Source: a bacterium (lineage in GTDB: Bacteria; KSB1; UBA2214). Taken from it: DNA of 51,298 nucleotides. The notes beneath the pieces are model-generated. The model worked only from the letters and a program-made list of their open reading frames with translations, was not told the DNA's origin and did not search any database. The stretch lies in contig JAKQKF010000278.1 in assembly GCA_029560815.1 (NCBI GenBank), positions 1-51,298 of the forward strand, given 5' to 3'. How positions within the stretch are numbered: the stretch's first letter is position 1; each line of letters opens with the position of its first letter. The translations under genes were made by a program, and so were the position numbers. Positions 42,232 to 49,889 of this stretch are shown here, in pieces.

Positions 42232-43497
42232 ATGCTTGATCTGAGATTTATCCGTGAGAATCCTGAAATCGTCCGCAAGGCCATTCAGGACAAGGGGGAC
42301 AAAGCCGATCTGGAGCGCCTGCTCGCCCTGGATGTGACGCGGCGGGAGATCATCGGCGCCGTCGAAACCGCGCGGGCGGAGCAGAACCGGGTGACCCTGC
42401 AGATCGCGGAGATGAAAAAAGCGAAAGCGGATGCCACAGCGGTGATCGCCGGAATGCGGACCCTGAGCGACCAGATCAGGAGCCTGGATGAGAAACTGAA
42501 GGGCGTCGAGGAGGAGATCTATCAGATCCAGATCCGCATCCCCAACATTCCCCATGAGAGCGTCCCGGTCGGCGATCCCAGCCATAACCAGGTGGTGCGC
42601 CAGTGGGGTGAAATCCCCGTAAAGAGCTTCAAACCCGCCCCGCATTACGACGTCGCCGAAAAGCTCGGACTGGTCGATTTCGGCCGCGCCGCGCGCATGA
42701 GCGGCGCCTCGTTCGTCAGCTATCGCGGCCTCGGGGCCCGGCTCGAACGCGCCCTGATCAACTTTATGATCGATCTGCATGTCTCCAGACACGGCTATAC
42801 CGAGGTCTCGCCGCCTTTCGTCACCAAGCGCGATGCCATGTTCGGAACCGGCCAGCTGCCCAAGCTGGAAGAGGACATGTATTACATCCCCGGCGATGAC
42901 CTTTTCCTGATCCCGACCGCCGAGGTGCCGGTGACCAACCTGCACCGCGAGGAGATCCTCGAGGGCGAGGATCTGCCCCTGCTCTACACCGCCTACACCC
43001 CCTGTTTCCGGCGCGAGGCCGGCACCTACGGCAAGGAGACCCGCGGCATGGTGCGCATCCACCAGTTCGACAAGGTGGAGATGGTCAAATTCGTCAAGCC
43101 CGAAGGCTCCTACGATGAGCTGGAAAAGCTGCTCGCCAATGCCGAGGAGGTGCTGCAGCTGCTCAAGCTCCCCTATCGCATCCTCTCCCTGGCGACGGGC
43201 GATCTGAGTTTCGCCGCGGCCAAGTGCTACGACATCGAGGTCTGGGCCGAAGGGATGGAAAAGTGGCTCGAGGTATCGAGCTGCAGCAACTTTGCCGATT
43301 TTCAGGCCCGCCGCGCCAACATCCGCTTTCGCCCCTTCAAGGGGGCCAAGCCCGAATATGTGCACACCCTCAACGGGTCGGGACTGGCGCTGCCGCGGAC
43401 AGTGATCGCCATCATGGAGAACTATCAGACGGAGGAAGGTACCATCATCGTGCCCGAGGTGCTCCGTCCCTTCATGGGGGTGGAAGTCATCCGCTGA
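42232..43497 (+). CDS. serS: Seryl-tRNA synthetase
   Basis: Class II synthetase of 421 residues. The N-terminal tRNA-binding coiled coil (1-100, MLDLRFIRENPEIVRKAI ... KMKKAKADATAV) precedes motif 2 (FRREAGTYGKETRGMVRIHQFDKVE) and motif 3 (NGSGLALPRTVIAIMENYQ). The serine-binding TAEVP block (LIPTAEVPVTNLHREE) is present. It attaches serine to tRNA-Ser and, where selenoproteins exist, to tRNA-Sec. A good ribosome binding site (AGGTAGGAG) precedes the ATG. It lies 76 bp after the last polysaccharide gene and could be read through from that operon, although its own promoter is likely. A strong terminator follows. Confidence 0.97.
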   Translation: MLDLRFIRENPEIVRKAIQDKGDKADLERLLALDVTRREIIGAVETARAEQNRVTLQIAEMKKAKADATAVIAGMRTLSDQIRSLDEKLKGVEEEIYQIQIRIPNIPHESVPVGDPSHNQVVRQWGEIPVKSFKPAPHYDVAEKLGLVDFGRAARMSGASFVSYRGLGARLERALINFMIDLHVSRHGYTEVSPPFVTKRDAMFGTGQLPKLEEDMYYIPGDDLFLIPTAEVPVTNLHREEILEGEDLPLLYTAYTPCFRREAGTYGKETRGMVRIHQFDKVEMVKFVKPEGSYDELEKLLANAEEVLQLLKLPYRILSLATGDLSFAAAKCYDIEVWAEGMEKWLEVSSCSNFADFQARRANIRFRPFKGAKPEYVHTLNGSGLALPRTVIAIMENYQTEEGTIIVPEVLRPFMGVEVIR

Positions 43498-43511
43498 GAA
43501 TCATCCAAACG

Positions 43512-43548
43512 AAAAAGCCGCTTCTTCGCATGAGGAAGCGGCTTTTTT
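43512..43548. terminator. Bidirectional intrinsic terminator after serS
   Basis: AAAAAGCCGCTTC (43512-43524) pairs with GAAGCGGCTTTTT (43535-43547) around a 10-nt loop. An A-run on the left and a T-run on the right let it serve serS and the leftward gene at 43578-44771. Confidence 0.93.
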
Positions 43549-43577
43549 ATTTGGTGTACCCGGCAGGGGAGCGGGCA

Positions 43578-44771
43578 TCAGGGACCGGGCTCCGTCAGCG
43601 GGGCGGCGGTGCTGTCGGCCGGCTGGCCGCCGGATCTCTCCAGGGTGGCGCGCAGCCGCTCCAGAATTGCGCTGATCCGCTCGCGTTCGGCGCGGATGCG
43701 CACCAGGTTCGCTTCCGTCTCTTCCGCTTTTTTGCGTTCGCCCGCCATACGTTTGTAGAGTTCCTGTTCAAGCTCCTGCCGGGAATATTCATCCGCGGCC
43801 GCAGCGCTCTCGGGCCGGCTGAGCCGGGGGAAGGGGATCAGGGGCACGGTCAGGCCGAGGTTGATCCGCCACCCCGGGAGGTTGGGCAGTGTTTTCCAGG
43901 GCAGGGCATCGGCCCGGGCGTGCCAGTAGCGGGTTTGATCAGCATCCCCGGAGAGCCGGAGATCGGTGGTGAAGTGAAACTGGATGGTGGAGGGGAGGGT
44001 GTAGCTGATTCCCGGCGAAAAATAGACAAAGCTCTCCCGTGTATAGGCCGTGGCCGCCGGCTTGCGCAGAAAGGCGCGGCCGTAGAGTTCTGCCTGCAGA
44101 TCGACGGCGCCCAAGCTCCTGCTCACCGAGCAGCCGAAGGTGAGCTCGGAGCTGTTGTGCGCCGCGGAGAGCGTGTCATCCGGGGCGGTCGTGAGCACCA
44201 GATCATGGTCGTTGTGGAAGAAAAAGCCGAGATTGGCATTGAGGAGAAGGCCGGCGCCGGGGTCATCGGGATCTCCGAGCCGGGAGGCGAGTAAGGTCAG
44301 CCCCCAGCCGACGCGGCCGGCGGAGAAGGGCTCGAGCGGCAGGTTGTGGTATTCGGCGATGGGCAGGCGTACCTCGATCATGCCCCCGTAGCGCAGCGGC
44401 GAGGCGGGATCGCCGAAATTGGCCACCCGGGCGCGCAGGAAGAGATCATCGGGGAGATTGTAGCCCGTTCCCGGCTTGTGGTTGTCCTGGTAGACGATCT
44501 GATGCAGGGAGAAATCGACATGGTCATTGAGGCCGTAAAAGAGGCCGAGCCCGCCCTGGATGTCCCAGTAGGTCTCTCCGGTGAGCAGATCGGGGGCCAG
44601 CTCGAGGATCTGGTCCTGAAAGAAGAAGCGCATCGGGATCTGGGCATAGAGATGGCCGTGGCTGATCGGGAAGGCCGGCCGCACCTGCTGGAGTCCGGTG
44701 CGGGTGACCTCGCCGGCCTGGAGGGAGAACTGAAGAGCGAGAAACAGGAACAAGGTTGAGAGCTTTTTCAT
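43578..44771 (-). CDS. Predicted outer-membrane beta-barrel-like protein with C-terminal coiled coil
   Basis: No family was recognised. A 397-residue protein with a signal peptide (MKKLSTLFLFLALQFSLQA) and about 300 residues rich in alternating hydrophobic/polar strands with Gly, Asn and Tyr (for example YGLNDHVDFSLHQIVYQDNHKPG), as in outer-membrane barrels or conserved transporter-like proteins. A short helical segment follows (about 326-380, EEYSRQELEQELYKRMAGERKKAEETEANLVRIR-like) with a Pro/Ala-rich end. The helical tail after a barrel may reach into the periplasm or bind peptidoglycan. It is convergent with serS, and upstream (to the right), 105 bp away, lies the activator gene on the same strand; no co-regulation is evident. 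Confidence 0.6.
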   Translation of the reverse strand: MKKLSTLFLFLALQFSLQAGEVTRTGLQQVRPAFPISHGHLYAQIPMRFFFQDQILELAPDLLTGETYWDIQGGLGLFYGLNDHVDFSLHQIVYQDNHKPGTGYNLPDDLFLRARVANFGDPASPLRYGGMIEVRLPIAEYHNLPLEPFSAGRVGWGLTLLASRLGDPDDPGAGLLLNANLGFFFHNDHDLVLTTAPDDTLSAAHNSSELTFGCSVSRSLGAVDLQAELYGRAFLRKPAATAYTRESFVYFSPGISYTLPSTIQFHFTTDLRLSGDADQTRYWHARADALPWKTLPNLPGWRINLGLTVPLIPFPRLSRPESAAAADEYSRQELEQELYKRMAGERKKAEETEANLVRIRAERERISAILERLRATLERSGGQPADSTAAPLTEPGP

Positions 44772-44876
44772 TGGGATGCCTGAAAGGTGGATGGCGATTA
44801 AAGTCTAATGTATCAAACTGCAGCGCCGGAAGCAATATCTTTTTGCCGCTTCCTTGACGCAGAGCACGTCCCGGGT

Positions 44877-46430
44877 TCAACCCCGGTAATAGTCGACGTC
44901 GATCTTGTAGCGGTTGATCTTGTAGGTGATGATGCGCTCGGTGATGCCGAGCATGCGCGCGGCGCGGGCGCGGACACCGCGGCAGGACTTGAGGGCGTCC
45001 TGGATGAGCTCTTTTTCATAGGTGGCGACCGCCTCGGGCAGGGACCAGCGGGGCAGGGTGCCGCTGCTTTCGGCGGTCTGCAGGGTCGGCGGAAGATGGT
45101 AGCTGTGGATGACCTGGTCCTCGCAGACCAGCACGGCGCGTTCAATGCAGTTTTCCAGTTCGCGCACGTTGCCGGGCCAGTGGTAGCGCATGAGCATGTC
45201 GATGGCCGGCGTGGAGATGCGCTGGATCGACTTGCCGTTCTGGCGCCCGTATTTGATCATGAAATGGTCGGCAAGGAGGAGGATGTCGCCCTTGCGCTCC
45301 CGCAGGGGAGGGAGAAAGATCGTAAAGACGTTGAGACGGTAATAGAGATCCTCGCGGAACGCCCCGCGCGCCATCAGCTCTTCGATATTGGCGTTGGTGG
45401 CGGCGATGATGCGCACATCCACCTTGATGGTCTCGAGCCCGCCGACGCGCTCGAATTCGTGCTCCTGGAGCACGCGCAGGAGCTTGACCTGGGTCATGGG
45501 CGAGAGATCGCCGATCTCATCGAGAAAGATGGTGCCGCCGTCGGCGAGCTCGAAGCGTCCTTTTTTGCGCGCGACCGCTCCGGTAAAGGCCCCCTTTTCG
45601 TAACCGAAGAATTCCGATTCGATGAGATTTTCCGGGATGGCGGCGCAGTTGACGCGGATGAAGGCCTCCTCGCTGCGGGGTGAATTATAGTGGATGGCCT
45701 GGGCGACCAGCTCCTTGCCGGTCCCCGATTCGCCGCGCAGCAGCACGGTGGTGGGGGCGGGGGCGACCTGGGCCACCTTTTCATAGAGTTCACGCATCTC
45801 CCGGCTGTTGCCGATGATGTTCTGCAGGCGGTTTTCCTGGCGGAGCTGCTGTTTGAGGATGACATTTTCGGTGAGCAGTTTCTGCTGTTCGGCCTCCATG
45901 AGCTGGCGGAGGTTGAGCCGCTGCGCCAGGGCTGAAGCGACCAGGGTGAGAAAGTTGAGGGTGTTGTCATAGTCCCGCCGGGGCAGATAGGGCAGGTTGA
46001 TAAAGAGGACGCCAAGCGTGCGGTAGTCGAGGGTGATGGGCACGCCGAGGAAGCTCTGTTCCGGGCGGAGGGCGCTCTCCCAGCTGCCGAGGCGGTTGAG
46101 GAAGAGAGGTTCCCTGCTGACTCGGGGGATGACGACCGGCTTGCCGGTCCCGGCGATGCGGCCGCAGAGCCCCTCTTTATAGCCGTAGATCCCGCTGCCC
46201 TCGCGCGGGGGCAGGCCGACGGCAGCGGCGAGGTTGAGGGCTTGGCTGCTGGCGTCGCAGAGGAGGATGGCGCCGGAGAGGATCGGGAAGGAGTTTTTGA
46301 GGATCTGCAGGGTGACGGAGAGGGACTCCTGCATGTTCAGGTTCCGGCTCATACCCTGATTGATCTCGACCAGGATGGCGAGCTGCTGAGCGGCCACCTT
46401 GCCGCGGCCGGGGAGAGAGGAAGGTTCCAT
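44877..46430 (-). CDS. Sigma-54-dependent transcriptional activator (GAF - AAA+ - Fis HTH, NifA-like)
   Basis: A 517-residue enhancer-binding protein. An N-terminal GAF domain (about 25-180) senses a small ligand. The AAA+ domain has Walker A GESGTGKE (about 233-240), the sigma-54-contacting GAFTGA loop (about 278-283), Walker B GGTIFLDEIGDL (about 295-306) and R-finger blocks (FREDLYYRLNVF). A C-terminal Fis-type helix-turn-helix (about 475-510, RARAARMLGITERIITYKINRYKI) binds DNA. The layout is that of NifA and related regulators, without a receiver domain. It is divergent from glnN, whose promoter is of the -24/-12 type; two palindromes that fit enhancer sites lie between them. The regulated signal is probably nitrogen status, by inference from context. 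Confidence 0.92.
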   Translation of the reverse strand: MEPSSLPGRGKVAAQQLAILVEINQGMSRNLNMQESLSVTLQILKNSFPILSGAILLCDASSQALNLAAAVGLPPREGSGIYGYKEGLCGRIAGTGKPVVIPRVSREPLFLNRLGSWESALRPEQSFLGVPITLDYRTLGVLFINLPYLPRRDYDNTLNFLTLVASALAQRLNLRQLMEAEQQKLLTENVILKQQLRQENRLQNIIGNSREMRELYEKVAQVAPAPTTVLLRGESGTGKELVAQAIHYNSPRSEEAFIRVNCAAIPENLIESEFFGYEKGAFTGAVARKKGRFELADGGTIFLDEIGDLSPMTQVKLLRVLQEHEFERVGGLETIKVDVRIIAATNANIEELMARGAFREDLYYRLNVFTIFLPPLRERKGDILLLADHFMIKYGRQNGKSIQRISTPAIDMLMRYHWPGNVRELENCIERAVLVCEDQVIHSYHLPPTLQTAESSGTLPRWSLPEAVATYEKELIQDALKSCRGVRARAARMLGITERIITYKINRYKIDVDYYRG

Positions 46431-46475
46431 TGCGCGTTCCTTAAAGCTGCAAAATTGTTATAAAAATAAATATGG

Positions 46476-46490
46476 CTACAAATATGTAAC
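46476..46490. promoter_or_regulatory. Palindromic site 1 (CTACAA-AT-ATGTAAC), candidate enhancer
   Basis: CTACAAATATGTAAC has TACA and TGTA half sites with a 4-nt centre. It lies about 265 bp before the glnN -24 element and about 46 bp before the activator's start, so it could act both as a remote enhancer and in autoregulation. Confidence 0.5.
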
Positions 46491-46610
46491 CTGACTGGCT
46501 TTATTGAACGAGGCGCCGGAACGGTTGCGGGAATAAAAGGGCGCTCTGCGCAGTTCTGACCCGCTTTACATGCCACATGAACGACAAAAATGGCGCCTCA
46601 AAGAGAAATC

Positions 46611-46625
46611 CTACAATAATGTAAG
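46611..46625. promoter_or_regulatory. Palindromic site 2 (CTACAA-TA-ATGTAAG), candidate enhancer
   Basis: CTACAATAATGTAAG repeats site 1 with only the two central bases and the last base changed. It lies 135 bp from site 1 and about 125-130 bp upstream of the -24/-12 promoter, a usual distance for sigma-54 activators. The rest of the 457-bp gap shows no gene. Confidence 0.55.
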
Positions 46626-46745
46626 AATATTGCCGGACAAATGCCACGCTTATTTTTGCCTGCCGTCACACTATAATTTGGCTAATTAAAATCAATAACT
46701 TGCGAGCTAAAGTCAAAGCCAATCCTTGTCCCTTTTTTCCCTTTT

Positions 46746-46762
46746 CTGGCACCGCTTTTGCA
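46746..46762 (+). promoter_or_regulatory. Sigma-54 (-24/-12) promoter of glnN
   Basis: CTGGCACCGCTTTTGCA matches YTGGCACGRNNNTTGCW except at the G after GGCAC, with GG (46748-46749) and GC (46760-46761) 10 nt apart. The start site would fall near 46773, giving a leader of about 115 nt. That leader holds a hairpin: GCCCGCTGC 46814-46822 with 46839-46847. Confidence 0.75.
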
Positions 46763-46887
46763 AATGGGCGCGGAATAGAGCACACAACGCACGGGGAGGG
46801 CGGAGCTGAGCTTGCCCGCTGCTCTGCTCAAGGTCGCCGCAGCGGGCCGCGCTGCCATCATCCACTTTCGAACGAAGGAGCCTCACC

Positions 46888-49092
46888 ATGGCTGGTTATT
46901 CCATCTCATCCACCCGTAAACAGGTCGTTGTCCAGGTCGGGAGCAATCACAAGATCGACTATCTCCCCGCCGGGCACGCCGCCCAATATTACGGCATCAA
47001 CAGTTTCAACGATCAGGTGATGCGCGAAAAGCTGCCCACAGAGGTCTATAAAAAGCTGCGCGCCACCATCCGCAAGGGGGAAAAGCTCGACATGTCGATC
47101 GCCGATGCGGTCGCCCATGCGATGAAAGAGTGGGCGTTGAGCAAGGGAGTAACCCATTTCACCCACTGGTTCCAGCCCCAGACCGGAACGACGGCGGAGA
47201 AGCATGCCGCTTTTATCGAGATCGAGGAGGATGGCAGCATCATCGAGCGCTTCCGCGGCGAGCAGCTCGTCCAGGGCGAACCGGACGCCTCTTCCTTCCC
47301 CAGCGGCGGCATGCGTTCGACTTTTGAAGCGCGCGGCTACACCATGTGGGACCCCTCGAGTCCGGCCTTCATCATGGAAGGGCCCCGCGGCGGGATCCTC
47401 TGCATTCCATCGGTCTTCATCAGCTATACCGGCGAGGCCCTCGACAAAAAGACGCCACTGCTGCGGTCGATGGAGGCCATCAACCGCTCCGCGCAGAAGA
47501 TTCTCTCTCTCTTTGGGGTAGTGAGCGCCGGCAGGGTGGTCACCTCCATCGGCACGGAGCAGGAGTATTTTCTCGTCGACAAGGCTTTCTACAATTTGCG
47601 TCCTGATCTGCGCATCACCGGCCGCACCCTCATTGGCGCGCGGCCGCCCAAGGGGCAGCAGCTTGAGGACCACTATTTCGGCTCCATCAAGGAGCGGGTG
47701 CTGGCCTTCATGCAGGACGCCGAGGCCGAACTCTACAAGGTGGGGGTCCCGGCCAAGACGCGCCACAACGAGGTGGCGCCGCACCAGTTCGAGATCGTGC
47801 CGATCTACGCCGAGGCCAATGTCGGGGCGGACCGCAACCATCTCATCATGGAGATCCTCAAGCGCGTCGCCAACCGCCATGATCTCGCCCTGCTCCTGCA
47901 TGAAAAGCCCTTCGCCGGTATCAACGGCAGCGGCAAACACAACAACTGGTCGATAAGCGATGGTGAGGGCAGCAATCTGCTCGAGCCCGGCAGGACCCCG
48001 GAGGAGAATCTGCAGTTTCTGGTTTTCCTGGTCGCGGTTCTGCGCGCAGTCTATTACTACGGCGATCTGCTCCGCGCCTCGATCGCCTCGGCGGGCAACG
48101 ATCACCGCCTTGGCGCCAATGAAGCCCCGCCGGCGATCATGTCGGTCTTTCTCGGCGATCAGCTCACCGCCATCCTCGATGCCATCAAGGCCGGCAATGC
48201 GGCCAAGGCGACCAATGAGAGCATCATCGATCTCGGCATCGGCCAGCTGCCCAAGGTGCTGCGTGACTATACCGACCGCAACCGCACCTCGCCCTTTGCC
48301 TTCACCGGCAACAAATTCGAGTTCCGCGCGATCGGCTCCTCCGCCTCGGTTTCACTCGCCAATACCGTGCTCAGCGCGGCTGTTGCCGACTCGCTGGACA
48401 TTCTGTGCAGTGAGATCGAAAAAGAGAGCGGCAAGGGGGTTGATCTCAAGGTCGCGGTACTGACCGTTCTGCGCAAGCACATCAAGGAGACCGAGCCGAT
48501 CCGGTTCAACGGCAACAATTACAGCGAGGAGTGGGAGCAGGAAGCGGCGCGGCGCAATCTCCCCAATATCAGAAACTCGGCCTATGCCCTCGACGCTCTG
48601 GTGGCTTCGAAGAACATCGAAATGCTTGTGCGGCAGCGCACCTTCACCCGGCACGAGCTCGAGGCCCGCTATCATACCAAACTGGAGCAGTACATCAAGG
48701 CCGTCCAGATCGAGGCTGAAACCCTGATTCACATGGTGGAGACTCTGGTCATCCCCGGAGCGATCGGCTACCAGCGGCGCCTGGTCGATACAGTGCGGGG
48801 GCTGAAAGCGCTGGAGGAGGAACTGGCCGGTCTCTCCTTCGCCAGCGAGGTCGAACTGCTCAAGCGTGTCACCGAGTTGATCGAGCTGTGCGGGCAGAAG
48901 ATCAAGAGCCTGAAGGCCGCGATGAACAGGGCGGAGGCGATGGAGGATTATTCCAAATGCGCCCGGTTTGTGGCCGACCACATCCGGCCGCTGATGGAGG
49001 AGCTGCGTAAGCCGGTCGATGAGCTGGAGGTGACCATCGATGATGAGAACTGGCCGCTGCCGCGCTATTCGGAGATGCTCTTCATTTTGTAG
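46888..49092 (+). CDS. glnN: Type III glutamine synthetase (GSIII)
   Basis: A 734-residue member of the large GSIII class, which makes glutamine from glutamate, ammonia and ATP and usually forms dodecamers. Landmarks are HFTHWFQPQTG and KHAAFIEI near residues 88-108, SFPSGGMRSTFEARGYT, the glutamate/metal residues in TEQEYFLVD, EVAPHQFEIVPIYAEAN, KPFAGINGSGKHNNWS, ANEAPPAIMS and FRAIGSSASVS. A long helical C-terminal extension is typical of this class. The start ATG 46888 lies behind GAAGGAG. No GSI/GSII gene is seen in the window. The -24/-12 promoter, upstream palindromes and divergent activator indicate nitrogen-regulated expression. The name glnN is used as in Bacteroides and cyanobacteria. 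Confidence 0.96.
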   Translation: MAGYSISSTRKQVVVQVGSNHKIDYLPAGHAAQYYGINSFNDQVMREKLPTEVYKKLRATIRKGEKLDMSIADAVAHAMKEWALSKGVTHFTHWFQPQTGTTAEKHAAFIEIEEDGSIIERFRGEQLVQGEPDASSFPSGGMRSTFEARGYTMWDPSSPAFIMEGPRGGILCIPSVFISYTGEALDKKTPLLRSMEAINRSAQKILSLFGVVSAGRVVTSIGTEQEYFLVDKAFYNLRPDLRITGRTLIGARPPKGQQLEDHYFGSIKERVLAFMQDAEAELYKVGVPAKTRHNEVAPHQFEIVPIYAEANVGADRNHLIMEILKRVANRHDLALLLHEKPFAGINGSGKHNNWSISDGEGSNLLEPGRTPEENLQFLVFLVAVLRAVYYYGDLLRASIASAGNDHRLGANEAPPAIMSVFLGDQLTAILDAIKAGNAAKATNESIIDLGIGQLPKVLRDYTDRNRTSPFAFTGNKFEFRAIGSSASVSLANTVLSAAVADSLDILCSEIEKESGKGVDLKVAVLTVLRKHIKETEPIRFNGNNYSEEWEQEAARRNLPNIRNSAYALDALVASKNIEMLVRQRTFTRHELEARYHTKLEQYIKAVQIEAETLIHMVETLVIPGAIGYQRRLVDTVRGLKALEEELAGLSFASEVELLKRVTELIELCGQKIKSLKAAMNRAEAMEDYSKCARFVADHIRPLMEELRKPVDELEVTIDDENWPLPRYSEMLFIL

Positions 49093-49100
49093 GAGGGAGT

Positions 49101-49123
49101 GCGGGCGGCGTTGAGCCGCCCGC
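49101..49123. repeat. GC-rich hairpin just after glnN
   Basis: GCGGGCGGC (49101-49109) pairs with 49115-49123 around GTTGA. There is no T-tract on the plus strand; it may still help end or protect the glnN transcript. Confidence 0.55.
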
Positions 49124-49129
49124 GCGCAG

Positions 49130-49162
49130 AAAAAAAAAGGGCGATGAGTTATCTCATCGCCC
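49130..49162 (-). terminator. Intrinsic terminator of the small zinc-ribbon gene
   Basis: On the minus strand, the stem GGGCGATGAG with its complement (49139-49148 and 49153-49162, 4-nt loop) is followed by nine T residues (A-run 49130-49138 on the plus strand), 20 bp beyond the stop codon of the gene at 49183-49335. Confidence 0.92.
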
Positions 49163-49182
49163 GTATCGGCATTCTTTGGGGG

Positions 49183-49335
49183 TTATTTCGCTTTGCCAAG
49201 TATTCTGTAAACGCCGGTGCCGCATTTGGCGCAGGTGCCTTTTAATGCTGCACGACCATTTTTCATGGTCACTTTTATGCCATCTTTGACCTCGGTCTTG
49301 GCTTTGCATTTTACACAATATGCAGTTTCCGCCAC
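49183..49335 (-). CDS. DUF5679-type 50-residue zinc-ribbon protein
   Basis: A GTG-started gene (GTG at 49335) with GGGAGGAA as ribosome binding site. The product has two CxxC pairs, YCVKCKAKTEV near residue 6 and CAKCGTGVYRIL near residue 35, and a basic middle (KVTMKNGRAALKG). This is the form of the widespread small DUF5679 family, probably a single zinc ribbon binding nucleic acid or protein; the function is unknown. It carries its own -35/-10 pair (49386-49414) and its own terminator (49130-49162), so it is an independent transcription unit. It is convergent with glnN. Short length makes it easy to miss in automatic annotation. Confidence 0.85.
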   Translation of the reverse strand: MAETAYCVKCKAKTEVKDGIKVTMKNGRAALKGTCAKCGTGVYRILGKAK

Positions 49336-49385
49336 GTCGAGTTCCTCCCGTTAAATTAATCCCCACAGTTCATTTACTTAAGAAT

Positions 49386-49414
49386 AAATTACGGGATTTG
49401 TGGGCAAAAGTCAA
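49386..49414 (-). promoter_or_regulatory. Predicted sigma-70-type promoter of the zinc-ribbon gene
   Basis: On the minus strand TTGACT (49409-49414), a 17-bp spacer and TAATTT (49386-49391), about 50 bp upstream of the start codon in an AT-rich stretch. The -35 differs from consensus by one base and the -10 by two. Confidence 0.55.
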
Positions 49415-49454
49415 TTAAAAGTTGGCCCGCACCCAAAAAAACGGTTGGATTCCG

Positions 49455-49889
49455 TCACGGCGCCATAGTGTCGCATTTGACTAAATTACAGTATATTGAA
49501 CGGTCTTTTGCCGCCATGCGGCTGCCTCCCAGCACAAAAATAATCGCCGCCAGGAGCAGGCCGAGGATATCGGCGAGGGCATCCAGGCCGTCGCAGAAGC
49601 GGCCCGGGATGATGGCTTGATGCACCTCATCGAAGAGGGCCAGGGGGACGCCGATCCAGAGCATGCGGAGAGTGCCGGTGCGGACGGCCTGCCCGTCGCC
49701 GCGGGTGGTTGCGCGTGCGATGAGGAAGCCCAGCACGGCATAGGTGATGAAATGGTAGACCTTGTCCTCCATTTCAAAGCCCAGAGAGGGGGGAGTCAGC
49801 TTGGGCAGCGAGGTGAGGACAAAGATAAAGAGCCCCCACAGCCACGCCGGCAGCTGCCAGTAGAGTTTTTCCCGCAGCGTCCTTTTCAT
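49455..49889 (-). CDS. VanZ-like family membrane protein
   Basis: A 144-residue protein with four hydrophobic helices (about 12-29, 47-60, 73-87 and 104-121). The VanZ hallmarks are present: SLPKLTPPSLGFEMEDKVYHFITYAVLGFLIA (the D-K-x-x-H-F motif after helix 1) and FDEVHQAIIPGRFCDGLDALADILG (the E-x-H-Q and D-x2-x2-N/G-like turn before helix 4). VanZ proteins lower teicoplanin susceptibility in enterococci, but most homologues, as here, are of unknown function. Its start overlaps the last bases of the upstream nnr gene by 4 bp (ATGA), so the two are translationally coupled. Confidence 0.85.
   Translation of the reverse strand: MKRTLREKLYWQLPAWLWGLFIFVLTSLPKLTPPSLGFEMEDKVYHFITYAVLGFLIARATTRGDGQAVRTGTLRMLWIGVPLALFDEVHQAIIPGRFCDGLDALADILGLLLAAIIFVLGGSRMAAKDRSIYCNLVKCDTMAP

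Noticed and set aside
44860..44900. tRNA-like GGGTTCAA-type stretch near 44872
   Set aside because: No acceptor, D- or anticodon stem can be drawn around it, and it straddles the end of the activator gene.
46510..46599. GAGGCGCC (46510-46517) and its complement at 46592-46599 in the glnN region
   Set aside because: The half sites are 74 bp apart and GC-rich; the CTACAA...ATGTAA pair is the better operator candidate.
46700..47020. 106-codon plus-strand ORF in the glnN leader
   Set aside because: It overlaps the sigma-54 promoter and runs into glnN in another frame; no ribosome binding site was seen.
46906..48105. 399-codon minus-strand ORF within glnN
   Set aside because: Shadow of the glutamine synthetase; lacks any conserved feature.
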